Assembly: GCA_937894565.1 (NCBI GenBank)
Contig: CALBHK010000053.1
Location: forward strand, 1 to 12,634
Source of the DNA: an uncultured Chlamydiae bacterium
GTDB taxonomy: Bacteria > Chlamydiota > Chlamydiia > Chlamydiales > CALBHK01
Direction: 5' to 3'
Length of the DNA: 12,634 bases
The notes beneath the pieces were generated by a model. It was given only the letters and a program-made list of their open reading frames with translations. It ran no database searches and had not been told where the DNA came from. This document shows positions 6,048 through 12,634 of this stretch, piece after piece; position 1 is the first letter of the stretch; each line of letters opens with the position of its first letter. Both the position numbers and the translations under genes were made by a program.

Positions 6048-6845
6048 ATGAAACACAGAGATCTTCAAAAATACTATTTAGAAGGAAATGAAAAGGAACG
6101 GCTCCTCTATTGCCAACTCGAAAGAGACCGCACATTAAAAATCCTCAAAAAACTAATGCCGTCCGCCCCCGCAACCGTTTTAGATATTGGAGGAGCAGCC
6201 GGAGCCTATGCCTTTCCCTTGGCTCAAGACGGCTACCGTGTCCATTTAATCGACCCGATCCCTCTCCACATTGAACAAGCTCAAGAACATGCAAAAGCGA
6301 CATCTATTCCCTTAGCTTCTTATACAGTCGGAGATGCCAGAAAACTTGAAAATGCAGAGCAGTGCGCCGATGTGGTGCTGCTTTTTGGTCCCTTGTACCA
6401 TCTTATGGAAACAGATGATCGCTTGCAAACTTTAAGAGAAGCTTATCGCGTTTTAAAACCAGGAGGCATTTTATTTGCTGCCGGTATTTCCCGATTTGCC
6501 TCTTTAATGGATGGCATGAACAGAAATCTTCTTTATGCAAAAATAGATACTGTTGAACAAGATCTAATGACAGGAGAGCACTACAAAACAGGTGATAACG
6601 ATTTTACATCTCCTTATCTTTATCTCCATCATCCTCATGATCTGCGTAATGAAGTTGTGGAAAGCGGATTTAAAGAGGTGAAGCTAAAAGCCATTGAAGG
6701 CCCTATCTGGCAGGAAAATTTAATTGCAGAACTGAAAAAAAATCCTGACGGCTACGAACGCCTTCTCTCTATTCTTGAAACCATAGAGGAAGAAGAGACC
6801 TTAATTGGCGCTAGTGCCCACATCATGGCAGTCGGAAAAAAATAA
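6048..6845 (+). CDS. Class I SAM-dependent methyltransferase
   Basis: A 265-residue cytoplasmic enzyme of the class I (Rossmann-fold) methyltransferase superfamily, Methyltransf_11/25-like. The SAM-binding motif I is VLDIGGAAGAYAFPLA (about 44-59). The acidic residue ending strand 2 is in HLIDPI, GDARKL gives motif III, and the block ADVVLLFGPLYHL then AYRVLKPGGIL matches motifs IV-VI. The C-terminal third, with PIWQENLIAEL, is probably substrate-binding. The substrate cannot be told from sequence; a small molecule is the usual guess for this subgroup. ATG 6048 is preferred to ATG 6033, because AGGA (6037-6040) is seven bases from it. It follows the Fic gene by about 100 bp in the same direction and may be co-transcribed. 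Its downstream end faces the large inverted repeat. Confidence 0.85.
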   Translation: MKHRDLQKYYLEGNEKERLLYCQLERDRTLKILKKLMPSAPATVLDIGGAAGAYAFPLAQDGYRVHLIDPIPLHIEQAQEHAKATSIPLASYTVGDARKLENAEQCADVVLLFGPLYHLMETDDRLQTLREAYRVLKPGGILFAAGISRFASLMDGMNRNLLYAKIDTVEQDLMTGEHYKTGDNDFTSPYLYLHHPHDLRNEVVESGFKEVKLKAIEGPIWQENLIAELKKNPDGYERLLSILETIEEEETLIGASAHIMAVGKK

Positions 6846-6860
6846 ACTATATACAATTTC

Positions 6861-7201
6861 AGTGTCGTCCCTCCGGGGCTTGATTGTTTTTTTGCTCGTA
6901 CCCAGGCTTTGCTAACCCCTCCGGGGCAGCGCTACAGCCTGGGCTAATTAGTGTCATCCCTCCGGGATGTTTCTTAAGAATATTCACATGTAATTTTTGT
7001 CGTTCATGAGTTGTTTTTAATCAAACAGATTGCTCGTAGTAGTTCTCTGCGGACTGTACAATGTTTTTGATCAAAAAAAATCGCTTATATAAATCCCGGA
7101 GGGATGACACTTATTAGCCCAAGCTGTAGCGCTGCCCCGGATGGGGTTAGCAAAGCCTGGGTATGAGCAAAAAAACTATCAAGCCCCGGAGGGGCGGCAC
7201 T
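6861..7201. repeat. Large inverted repeat, about 109-bp arms
   Basis: The left arm (6861-6968) and the right arm (7093-7201, reversed) match over about 109 bp, with six substitutions and one single-base gap by my alignment. Each arm opens and closes with AGTGTC-TCCCTCCGGG-type units. It encloses its own hairpin, CCCAGGCT ... AGCCTGGG, around CCCC TCC GGGG. The arms are strikingly G+C-rich beside an AT-rich 124-bp centre. The whole lies between the convergent methyltransferase and MFS genes, 13 bp from the MFS stop. It fills most of the gene-free stretch 6846-7214; I see no gene in the centre. It could end transcription from both sides, or be two opposed copies of a dispersed element. Confidence 0.85.
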
Positions 7202-7214
7202 ATTCTACAACTTC

Positions 7215-8402
7215 TCAATGAATTAATAACTTGCGCACAAGCAACATAAAAAATGCTAGCCCCATAAAATAGAGCGGCATCGGCAGCAGTGTCCCATTGT
7301 GCAATAATCCCATTCCCAACGTAAAGAGGGAAATAAGAGCGTAGTAGAAAAATCCAAACAAGCTGGAAGCTGTTCCAATGCAATGTTTGTAATCTACAAG
7401 AGCTAAAGCTAAAGCATTGCTTGTTGCCATACAGACCCCAAACATAATGCCCATTTGACTCAAAATGGTCACGCCTATCATCCAATAGTTAGATAGATTG
7501 AAAATGTTTACATACATTAGGGTAAATACACTAAAAAAAACTCCAAAGAGTGCAATAAGCATCAAACCATATTCCATAATGGTTTTAGATATGAGATGAG
7601 CATGCAACTTCTTAGATAGCATACCTCCTAACATTGTAGAAGCTGCAATCAGCATAAAGCTAGCACCATATTGGCTAGGAGAGAGCCCTAAATTCTTGAT
7701 CAAGAAAAAAGAGCCTTCAGCAAAATAGCTAAAGCAGATCCCATTACATGCCGCTACTATAAGGGCAAAACCCATCACTCTTCTATCTTTAAGTAAATTC
7801 AAAGCAACATCTATTATAGAGACCGATTTCCTAAGGCTTACATGGTGCGTTTCTGGCAAATAAAAACCCACTAATAAAGTTAAAATAACTGCACATGCCA
7901 GTAAAAATAAAAAGATGATAGACCAATCAGAAAATTGGGCAATCAAACCACCCACTAGTGGGCCAATAGCCGGAAAAACAGCCAAAGCGCTCCCTATCAC
8001 AGAATAGACCTTTCCCAAATCAGGACCTAGAAAAGCATCTCGACAAATCGCTTGACCCAGAACGCTCCCAATACTGCCGCCAAAAGCCTGAACCAAACGG
8101 CTCAGCATCAACATCTCAATAGAAGAAGAAAAATAACAGCCAATACATCCCAAAATAAAAATGATCAGCCCTCCTAAAACAGAGCTCTTACGGCCCCATT
8201 GATCAGAGAGTTTTCCCCAAAAAAGTGTACCGATAGCAAATCCAAACAGGTAAATAGTAAGGGTATACTCCACCATCGACTCAGACGTATTTAAAGCATC
8301 CGCTATCTCGGGCAAAGAGGGAGAGTAAACAGTTTCAGAAAGTTGCGGCAAACCCGCAATTAGAACGAGCAGCCAGATCGCTGGCAATAAAAGACGTGTC
8401 AT
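7215..8402 (-). CDS. MFS exporter, Bcr/CflA drug-resistance type
   Basis: An inner-membrane, proton-driven exporter of 395 residues with about 12 hydrophobic segments. The N-terminus, with LPQLSETVYSPSLPEIADAL, is typical of the Bcr/CflA family. Loop 2-3 has motif A, GKLSDQWGRKSS (63-74), and the following region has RLVQAFGGSIGSVLGQAICR, equivalent to the antiporter motifs of this group. Members export chloramphenicol, bicyclomycin, sulfonamides and similar small molecules; the substrate here is unknown. ATG 8402 has GAGG six bases upstream. It ends 13 bp from the large inverted repeat. It runs in the same direction as the helix-hairpin-helix gene, about 146 bp downstream of it, with hairpin-forming sequence in between. 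Confidence 0.88.
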   Translation of the reverse strand: MTRLLLPAIWLLVLIAGLPQLSETVYSPSLPEIADALNTSESMVEYTLTIYLFGFAIGTLFWGKLSDQWGRKSSVLGGLIIFILGCIGCYFSSSIEMLMLSRLVQAFGGSIGSVLGQAICRDAFLGPDLGKVYSVIGSALAVFPAIGPLVGGLIAQFSDWSIIFLFLLACAVILTLLVGFYLPETHHVSLRKSVSIIDVALNLLKDRRVMGFALIVAACNGICFSYFAEGSFFLIKNLGLSPSQYGASFMLIAASTMLGGMLSKKLHAHLISKTIMEYGLMLIALFGVFFSVFTLMYVNIFNLSNYWMIGVTILSQMGIMFGVCMATSNALALALVDYKHCIGTASSLFGFFYYALISLFTLGMGLLHNGTLLPMPLYFMGLAFFMLLVRKLLIH

Positions 8403-8449
8403 AAAAAACCTCTATATTAAAATTCAAAAAATTAAGCAAAAAGATAGCT

Positions 8450-8489
8450 ATTTCTTTTTTAAGAAATGGCCAACAGATCGAAATTTCTT
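8450..8489. promoter_or_regulatory. Alternative hairpins upstream of the MFS gene
   Basis: ATTTCTT (8450-8456), AAGAAAT (8461-8467) and another ATTTCTT (8483-8489) allow the middle arm to pair with either neighbour. On the minus strand this lies after the helix-hairpin-helix gene and ahead of the MFS start. It could be a weak terminator followed by a CTTTTTG tract, or a simple attenuator-like switch. Stems are A/T-rich and only seven bp, so confidence is low. Confidence 0.25.
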
Positions 8490-8548
8490 GATCTAAACGA
8501 CGACGATTTTCACTCAGACACCTGGTTTCTTTATTCGAATATATAATA

Positions 8549-8833
8549 TTATGACTTCAATTTTTTTGCATCTTTTCTAATTTTACTCCAATGCCACCAG
8601 GGTAATTTTTCACCTGTCTTAGCTTCGTGGATAATGGCAGCAAAAACATCCCACACACAAGGATCTTGCCTTGTTTGAGTGATTTTTTGTAATTCTTGAT
8701 ATAAATGATCCGGATCTTGCTCTTTAAGTTGTTCAATGGTTTTGATTCCAAGGATCTGCAAATCCTTTAAAGTAGCTTTTCCGAGATTCTTTAAATTAAG
8801 TAATTCACTTTTGGACTTTGCGGGTCTGCTCAT
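8549..8833 (-). CDS. Helix-hairpin-helix protein, Cdd1 (pathogenicity locus) family
   Basis: A 94-residue cytoplasmic protein. Residues about 12-35 form a helix-hairpin-helix, LKNLGKATLKDLQILGIKTI, the kind that contacts DNA backbone non-specifically. The block DPDHLYQELQKITQTRQDPC and WDVFAAIIHEA (about 40-71) matches the Cdd1 family (PF11731), including the conserved DPCVWDVF. The tail has PWWHWSKIRK. The family's biochemical role is unknown despite the name 'pathogenicity locus'. ATG 8833 has GAGG six bases upstream. It follows the DUF1653 gene in the same direction, but an 80-bp gap with operator-like repeats suggests separate control. Its length is normal for the family. Confidence 0.8.
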   Translation of the reverse strand: MSRPAKSKSELLNLKNLGKATLKDLQILGIKTIEQLKEQDPDHLYQELQKITQTRQDPCVWDVFAAIIHEAKTGEKLPWWHWSKIRKDAKKLKS

Positions 8834-8866
8834 AAGATTCCTCTGTATGAAAAAACGGATTTATTT

Positions 8867-8923
8867 TTCTATAACTCAAAATTATGAACAATCGTGAGTT
8901 ATAGAACAAGATTCTATAGCTCA
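8867..8923. promoter_or_regulatory. Repeated 12-bp box upstream of the Cdd1-type gene
   Basis: TTCTATAACTCA (8867-8878) and TGAGTTATAGAA (8895-8906) are a perfect 12-bp inverted repeat around a 16-base spacer. A third copy with one change, TTCTATAGCTCA (8912-8923), overlaps the DUF1653 stop codon. No T-tract follows the stem on either strand, so it is unlikely to be a terminator. It lies 34 bp upstream of the Cdd1-type start and would suit an operator. Confidence 0.45.
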
Positions 8924-9138
8924 TCCGCAGTTTTAGAAGAAATATATTTAAAACGCGGCTGTTTAACCCCTTCTACAAGAATTTCTTCATTGAACATGGC
9001 TAAAGGCCGAATCCAAAGCCCTCCCTCTCCATAAAGAGCTTTATAGACTACAAATTCTTCCATTGTCTCACTATGCCTGGAGACTCCTATGACCTGATAA
9101 TATTTTCCTTTGAAATGTTGATAGAGCCCGCTCTTCAT
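8914..9138 (-). CDS. DUF1653 protein
   Basis: A 74-residue cytoplasmic protein that matches DUF1653 (PF07866) almost throughout: GLYQHFKGKYYQVIGVSRHS at the N-terminus, then VVYKALYGEGGLWIRPLAMF, and PRFKYI near the end. The family is a small beta-rich domain of unknown function, widespread in bacteria. ATG 9138 has AAGGA five bases upstream. It starts nine bases after the stop of the Fic gene, so it is very probably the third gene of the regulator-Fic operon. Its presence there may be incidental cargo or a partner; the sequence does not say which. Confidence 0.85.
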   Translation of the reverse strand: MKSGLYQHFKGKYYQVIGVSRHSETMEEFVVYKALYGEGGLWIRPLAMFNEEILVEGVKQPRFKYISSKTADEL

Positions 9139-9147
9139 TTTAATCCT

Positions 9148-9744
9148 TTAAATCTTGAGTAATTTTTTTATATACAAAATAAGAGGTTCATAACTTCCTG
9201 CATCCGCTTCCCCCAACACTTCAATATAACGCTTTCGATATTCTCCATCTCTATCCAAATCTATAGGCCAATTTGGATAGGGATGCCCAAAGGCTTTAAG
9301 ATAACGATCTGCAACAAGTCGAGAGAATCTGCCATTCCCATTTACATAGGGATGGATAAACACAAGCCGATGATGAATTTTAGCCGCTCTTTCAAGCAGT
9401 GATAAATCACTCTCTTCAGTAGACCAAAATAAGACATCTTCACACAGGTGGGCAAGTGCACTTTGAATTTGATAAGGCTTGATTCCCGGACACGTCTGCG
9501 TCATACGAAATTTACCCGCCCAATCCCAAACATCACAAAACATATCGCGATGCATCTTTTGTAAAAAAGAAATATTAAACCATTTTTGTGGCGCAGGAAT
9601 TGATTTTAAAAGATATTTACTGGTTGCTTTAGCAATATTTTCCACTTCAACATGGTTCAAATCTTGCTGTGTTTTAACCCAAACAGGTTTAAGACCGCTA
9701 AGATCATCGAGTGGGGTCGCTCCTTCAGGATAAAAAAATTTCAT
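9148..9744 (-). CDS. Mobile mystery protein B (Fic family)
   Basis: A 198-residue Fic-domain protein. The N-terminus, FFYPEGATPLDDLSGLKPVW, and the block MHRDMFCDVWDWAGKFRMTQ are hallmarks of mobile mystery protein B, a Fic-like family usually found beside mobile mystery protein A on mobile or accessory DNA. The active-site motif is HPYVNGNGRFSR (131-142). The catalytic His and the anion-binding loop are intact, but N135 replaces the usual metal-binding Asp/Glu. From memory this Asn is common in the family, so it need not mean loss of activity. No inhibitory (S/T)xxxEG motif is evident. ATG 9744 was chosen over TTG 9759: it overlaps the regulator's stop as TAATG, and GGGAGG sits upstream. Translational coupling is expected. 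It would act as the toxin-like partner (inference). Confidence 0.88.
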   Translation of the reverse strand: MKFFYPEGATPLDDLSGLKPVWVKTQQDLNHVEVENIAKATSKYLLKSIPAPQKWFNISFLQKMHRDMFCDVWDWAGKFRMTQTCPGIKPYQIQSALAHLCEDVLFWSTEESDLSLLERAAKIHHRLVFIHPYVNGNGRFSRLVADRYLKAFGHPYPNWPIDLDRDGEYRKRYIEVLGEADAGSYEPLILYIKKLLKI

Positions 9745-10208
9745 TACCCTTCCTCCCAAAGAGCAGAGCCTGAAGACTCTAATAGGTTCTGAACCTCATC
9801 TTTAATCAATTCCTGCAATAATTTTGGGCTGGGTGACTGTTTCTCAAGACTCATGGTTCCATGAAGATAGCGAATTTTTTTTTCTGCTTTAATTTGAGCT
9901 TGTTTATTCCTAATCGCCTCTAAATTAGATCTAGGAACAATTATAATACATAAATCGCACTCCATAGCATCTGCGATCTTATTCAGAGTAGCGGTATTAG
10001 GCTCAAGATGACATGATTCTATTCTGGACACTGTGGCTTGCGGAACTCCAGCTCTTCGAGCCAATGCACGCTGCGACATTCTTAACTGATTTCGAATAAG
10101 AGTGATTAACTGGCCCACTTCAAGACCTCGTTGATGTTTCAACAGAGCCTTACTTGCAACAGAAATCTCTTCCAAGAGTAATTTTTCTGACTTTTTTGGC
10201 TTTTTCAT
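9744..10208 (-). CDS. Mobile mystery protein A (Xre-type regulator)
   Basis: A 154-residue DNA-binding protein. A lambda-repressor-like helix-turn-helix lies in the N-terminal half, RNQLRMSQRALARRAGVPQA followed by TVSRIES. After it come the features of mobile mystery protein A: ADAMECDLCIIIVP, LEAIRNKQAQ and GTMSLEKQSPS. It pairs with the Fic gene whose ATG overlaps its stop (TAATG). The likely role is antitoxin and/or autorepressor of the pair, by analogy with other two-gene Xre modules (inference). The longest frame starts at TTG 10256. I prefer ATG 10208, with GAGG four bases upstream, because the conserved region begins close after it and because the -10 and repeat box lie between the two candidates. 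Confidence 0.85.
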   Translation of the reverse strand: MKKPKKSEKLLLEEISVASKALLKHQRGLEVGQLITLIRNQLRMSQRALARRAGVPQATVSRIESCHLEPNTATLNKIADAMECDLCIIIVPRSNLEAIRNKQAQIKAEKKIRYLHGTMSLEKQSPSPKLLQELIKDEVQNLLESSGSALWEEG

Positions 10209-10233
10209 ACATCCTCTTTCTTCCTTAATGATA

Positions 10234-10314
10234 GCATTATACATATCAAAAATCAATAATTTGATGCTAATAAAACATCAAAAAAGAAATTTATGAACGC
10301 ATTAAACATATCAA
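10234..10314 (-). promoter_or_regulatory. Promoter of the mobile mystery pair with three 16-bp boxes
   Basis: GCATTATACATATCAA (10234-10249) and GCATTAAACATATCAA (10299-10314) match at 15 of 16 positions. A degenerate third copy, GCTAATAAAACATCAA (10266-10281), lies midway. Starts are 32 and 33 bp apart, close to three helical turns. On the minus strand the first box contains a TATAAT -10 hexamer (10241-10236), about 28 bases from the chosen start codon. No good -35 was found. This looks like an operator array, presumably bound by the Xre protein encoded just downstream. Confidence 0.55.
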
Positions 10315-10346
10315 CTGCTTACGCATAGAAGAAAAAATATCGCTTA

Positions 10347-10504
10347 TCTTGGAGTGCTGCGGCTTGGGCGGCAGATTTCATAGTGTGCGGCTTGACGCAC
10401 ACCGAAAAGGTAGCATTAGTGTTTTTAAGAATGTCTATTATAACAAGAAGGCTCGCTGCCCAAGCCGCGTCGCCAAAAGCGGTGTCAAGCCACCGCAGTC
10501 CAAA
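10347..10504. repeat. G+C-rich hairpin-rich repeat element
   Basis: A G+C-rich block in AT-rich surroundings. It contains perfect hairpins GTGTGCG-GCTTGA-CGCACAC (10383-10402) and GCGGTG-TCAAGC-CACCGC (10479-10496), whose loops are reverse complements of each other. Its ends are also inverted: GGAGTGCTGCGGCTTG near the left, CAAGCCACCGCAGTCC at the right. A further GCGGCTTGGGC / GCCCAAGCCGC pair lies inside. It has the look of a modular dispersed repeat. Frames across it (10319-10531 minus, 10383-10652 plus) are products of the repeat. Together with 10209-10346 and 10505-10659 it fills the gap before the ABC gene; I see no gene there. Confidence 0.6.
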
Positions 10505-10659
10505 GAAAACGATTGATTCTTTTTTTTGCAAGGTGAGTTACAAATTCTTCAAATTGCTCGGACATATTAGAGTTGCAAAAAAACCTTCGCTGAACAAAAA
10601 TAAGCTAAAGCACTCATTATTCCATTTAACAACAATACTTATTTCCCCTTGAGGATTTT

Positions 10660-12426
10660 ATGAACACTCCACTCTCGCATCGCCTAATGCCCTTCATTTG
10701 GCACTTTTTAAAGCCCTACAAGCTGCCCGTTTTTATTTTTATTTTTCTCTGCATGATGACAGGTCTTTGGGCCCCCATTAATAACTATCTCATCAAATAC
10801 ATGATCGATTTTTTAAGCACCAGACAAGTAGACGATACTCTCTCTCCCCTCTTTTGGGCCGCCCTTCTTTTTGTCATCAATTTTGAAGTGCACAATTTGG
10901 GCTGGCGCGCTACTGGCTATTTAAATTATAAATTTGAGCCTGTGATTAAAAATACTATGATTAAAGAGATCTTTGGATATGTCCAAGGCCATACGCATCA
11001 ATTTTTTCAAGATAATTTGGCTGGTAGCATTTCTAACCAAATCAACACTTTAACAGACAATGTAGAGCGCATTATCCATGATATTTCAAGGCACCTCATT
11101 CGTGGGACCATGCTGCTCGTCACCATTTTTGCCAGCATGTACTATGTAAATCCCAAATTCTTTTATGTTTTATTGATCTGGTTTAGTGTTTTTACTTCTT
11201 TTAGCTTCTATTTTTCCAAACGCTTGGTTAATTTATCTGAATCCCACGCTACTGCTGAATCTGTTGTTTCAGGACAATTAGTAGATAGCATCACCAACAC
11301 AAGCAATGTACGCATTTTTGCCAGACGCCTTTATGAGATCTCGCATCTTGAAAAGGGATTGCTTTTAGCGAAAGATGCCTTTAGATCAAAAGAGCTCTAC
11401 AGCCTCAAACTCGACCTTTTTCAAGGACTTTCTATCTCTATCATGCTGGCATTTATGCTCTATTTTCTTATTCAATTACACACAAGCAAAAAGGTCACTA
11501 TTGGTGATTTTGCCCTTATCTTGGGCTTAAGCGTGGAAGTAGGTTACATGACCTGGTGGACCCTGGAACAGGTAGATGAATTAAATAAAGCGATGGGAAA
11601 ATGCAAACAGGGACTCTCTAATTTATTTGTTCCATTGGAAATAAAAGATCAAGAAAATGCCTCTTACTTAACTGTACCCTCTGGTAAAATCACTTTTGAA
11701 TCTGTTAAATTCCAATACAAAGATACAGAAGCCCTCTTTCAAAACAAATCCATCACCATTGAAGCAGGTCAAAAAGTAGGATTAGTTGGCTATTCAGGCA
11801 GTGGTAAGACTACCTTTGTCAACCTTATCTTAAGGCTCTATGATGTCAATGACGGCCGGATTCTAATTGATGGACAAGATATCCGCACTGTCACTCAGGA
11901 TTCCCTGCGCAGCCACATTGCTATGATCCCTCAGGACCCTTCGCTCTTTCACAGATCTCTTATGGAAAATATTCACTATGGCAATGTGGAGGCAACTGAT
12001 GCAGAAGTGATAGAAGCTGCAAAAAGGGCTCACGCTCACGAATTTATTATTAAATTGCCAAAAAGCTATGATTCTCTTGTAGGAGAGCGGGGCATTAAAC
12101 TATCGGGTGGTCAACGGCAAAGAATTGCAATCGCCCGTGCTATTTTAAAAAATGCGCCCATCCTGATTTTAGATGAGGCCACTTCGCAACTAGATTCTGT
12201 GACAGAAAATGAAATCCAAGCAAGTTTAAAAGAATTAATGCAAAATAAAACGACCATCGTGATTGCCCATAGACTCTCTACTCTGTTACATATGGACCGC
12301 ATCCTCGTCTTCGATCAGGGAAAAATCATGGAAGATGGCACACACAAAGAGCTTTTAGCTCAAGGTGGCCTTTACAAAACGCTCTGGGATGCACAAATAG
12401 GCGGCTTCTTGCCGGACAAAAAATAA
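10660..12426 (+). CDS. ABC exporter half-transporter (fused membrane and ATPase domains)
   Basis: A 588-residue inner-membrane protein of the MsbA/MdlB-like ABCB type, expected to act as a dimer that exports lipids, peptides or drugs using ATP. Six hydrophobic segments are visible (about 21-42, 62-80, 147-163, 165-186, 256-274, 282-300). The nucleotide-binding domain has Walker A GYSGSGKTT (377-385), Q-loop Q425 in IPQDPSLF, signature LSGGQRQR (481-488), Walker B ILILDEA with D505 and E506, and H-loop H537. All catalytic residues are present and the length is normal. ATG 10660 has GAGG five bases upstream. It stands alone between a G+C-rich repeat and a truncated coding fragment, so nothing in the context reveals its substrate. 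Confidence 0.9.
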   Translation: MNTPLSHRLMPFIWHFLKPYKLPVFIFIFLCMMTGLWAPINNYLIKYMIDFLSTRQVDDTLSPLFWAALLFVINFEVHNLGWRATGYLNYKFEPVIKNTMIKEIFGYVQGHTHQFFQDNLAGSISNQINTLTDNVERIIHDISRHLIRGTMLLVTIFASMYYVNPKFFYVLLIWFSVFTSFSFYFSKRLVNLSESHATAESVVSGQLVDSITNTSNVRIFARRLYEISHLEKGLLLAKDAFRSKELYSLKLDLFQGLSISIMLAFMLYFLIQLHTSKKVTIGDFALILGLSVEVGYMTWWTLEQVDELNKAMGKCKQGLSNLFVPLEIKDQENASYLTVPSGKITFESVKFQYKDTEALFQNKSITIEAGQKVGLVGYSGSGKTTFVNLILRLYDVNDGRILIDGQDIRTVTQDSLRSHIAMIPQDPSLFHRSLMENIHYGNVEATDAEVIEAAKRAHAHEFIIKLPKSYDSLVGERGIKLSGGQRQRIAIARAILKNAPILILDEATSQLDSVTENEIQASLKELMQNKTTIVIAHRLSTLLHMDRILVFDQGKIMEDGTHKELLAQGGLYKTLWDAQIGGFLPDKK

Positions 12427-12431
12427 ATTAT

Positions 12432-12566
12432 AAAAATCAAAAAAGAGCAAATCCTGATTTTTGGGAAGTTTTTGATTGGTTTGATAAAGAGTTTAAAAAA
12501 GAAGAACCTTTAGAATACGGACTTTTTGATTTAAATAGATATATAAGTAAATCAATAAACCCTTAA
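12432..12566 (+). pseudogene. Truncated coding fragment after the ABC exporter
   Basis: Forty-four codons ending at TAA 12564-12566 read like the end of a protein, with NPDFWEVFDWFDKEFKKEEP and EYGLFDLNRY. There is no ATG or ribosome binding site; the frame opens inside the 3' end of the ABC gene in another phase. It is probably the C-terminal remnant of a gene that lost its 5' part when the present neighbour was joined. The family is not recognised. The last 70 bases of the window show only the inverted repeat described next and AT-rich sequence. Confidence 0.4.
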
Positions 12567-12584
12567 TCAATTAATTCAGGGTTT
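12557..12584 (+). terminator. Weak terminator-like hairpin
   Basis: AAACCCT (12557-12563) and AGGGTTT (12578-12584) form a perfect 7-bp stem, with a small inner TTAAT/ATTAA pairing. It overlaps the stop codon of the truncated fragment and is the first hairpin after the ABC gene. Only an AAATATTTT tail follows, so termination strength is doubtful. Confidence 0.3.
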
Positions 12585-12634
12585 AAATATTTTAGATATA
12601 ATTTATCCTTAAAATTACATCTAAATTTTTTTAG

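Noticed and set aside
7147..7485. Minus-strand 112-codon frame across the right inverted-repeat arm and the MFS end
   Set aside because: It is a shadow frame of the MFS gene and the repeat, with no family features.
10319..10652. Two frames (70 codons minus, 89 codons plus) across the G+C-rich repeat before the ABC gene
   Set aside because: They consist mostly of translated hairpin repeat, and neither has a ribosome binding site.

Overview
The window is bacterial, AT-rich (roughly 40% G+C by eye) and gene-dense. It looks most like an amoeba-associated (environmental) member of the Chlamydiae. The best pointer is a double-length, two-domain ThyX of the chlamydial type. The mix of accessory genes (two Fic proteins, a mobile mystery A/B pair, a GrpB-GNAT fusion), decayed gene pieces and G+C-rich intergenic repeats also fits such genomes. 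This placement is an inference from protein families, not a database match.

Layout. Positions 1-53 hold the first 17 codons of a minus-strand gene leaving the left edge. A 319-bp gap follows with a 16-bp tandem repeat and a G+C-rich dispersed-type repeat. Then come thyX (minus) and, divergent from it, a membrane-anchored HExxH protein (plus). Next is a gap with a hairpin and a stop-interrupted gene remnant (minus), the GrpB-GNAT fusion (plus), and an unrecognised small minus-strand ORF that meets it tail to tail. A decayed plus-strand fragment leads into the first Fic gene. That gene has a winged-helix C-terminus and what looks like a self-operator inside its promoter. Directly after it lies an out-of-frame fossil of another winged-helix C-terminus, then a SAM methyltransferase gene.

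At 6861-7201 a large inverted repeat (about 109-bp arms, near-identical) separates the convergent methyltransferase and Bcr/CflA-type MFS genes. Then follows a minus-strand accessory block. In transcription order it holds an Xre-type regulator (mobile mystery protein A), a Fic protein (mobile mystery protein B, start and stop codons overlapping as TAATG), a DUF1653 protein, a helix-hairpin-helix Cdd1-type protein and the MFS exporter. The promoter of the A/B pair carries three related 16-bp boxes spaced 32-33 bp. Upstream is a second G+C-rich hairpin-rich repeat, then a half-type ABC exporter (plus) and a truncated coding fragment at the right edge.

How it fits together. ThyX supplies dTMP and is a housekeeping gene. 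Most of 4.5-10.5 kb reads as accessory DNA: two separately regulated Fic modules, each with its own repeated-box promoter, between gene fossils and structured repeats, plus small-molecule export (MFS, ABC). I see no rRNA, tRNA, CRISPR array or intact insertion sequence. The most original signals are the two repeated-box operators, the winged-helix fossil behind the first Fic gene, the long inverted repeat, and the split ThyX signature.
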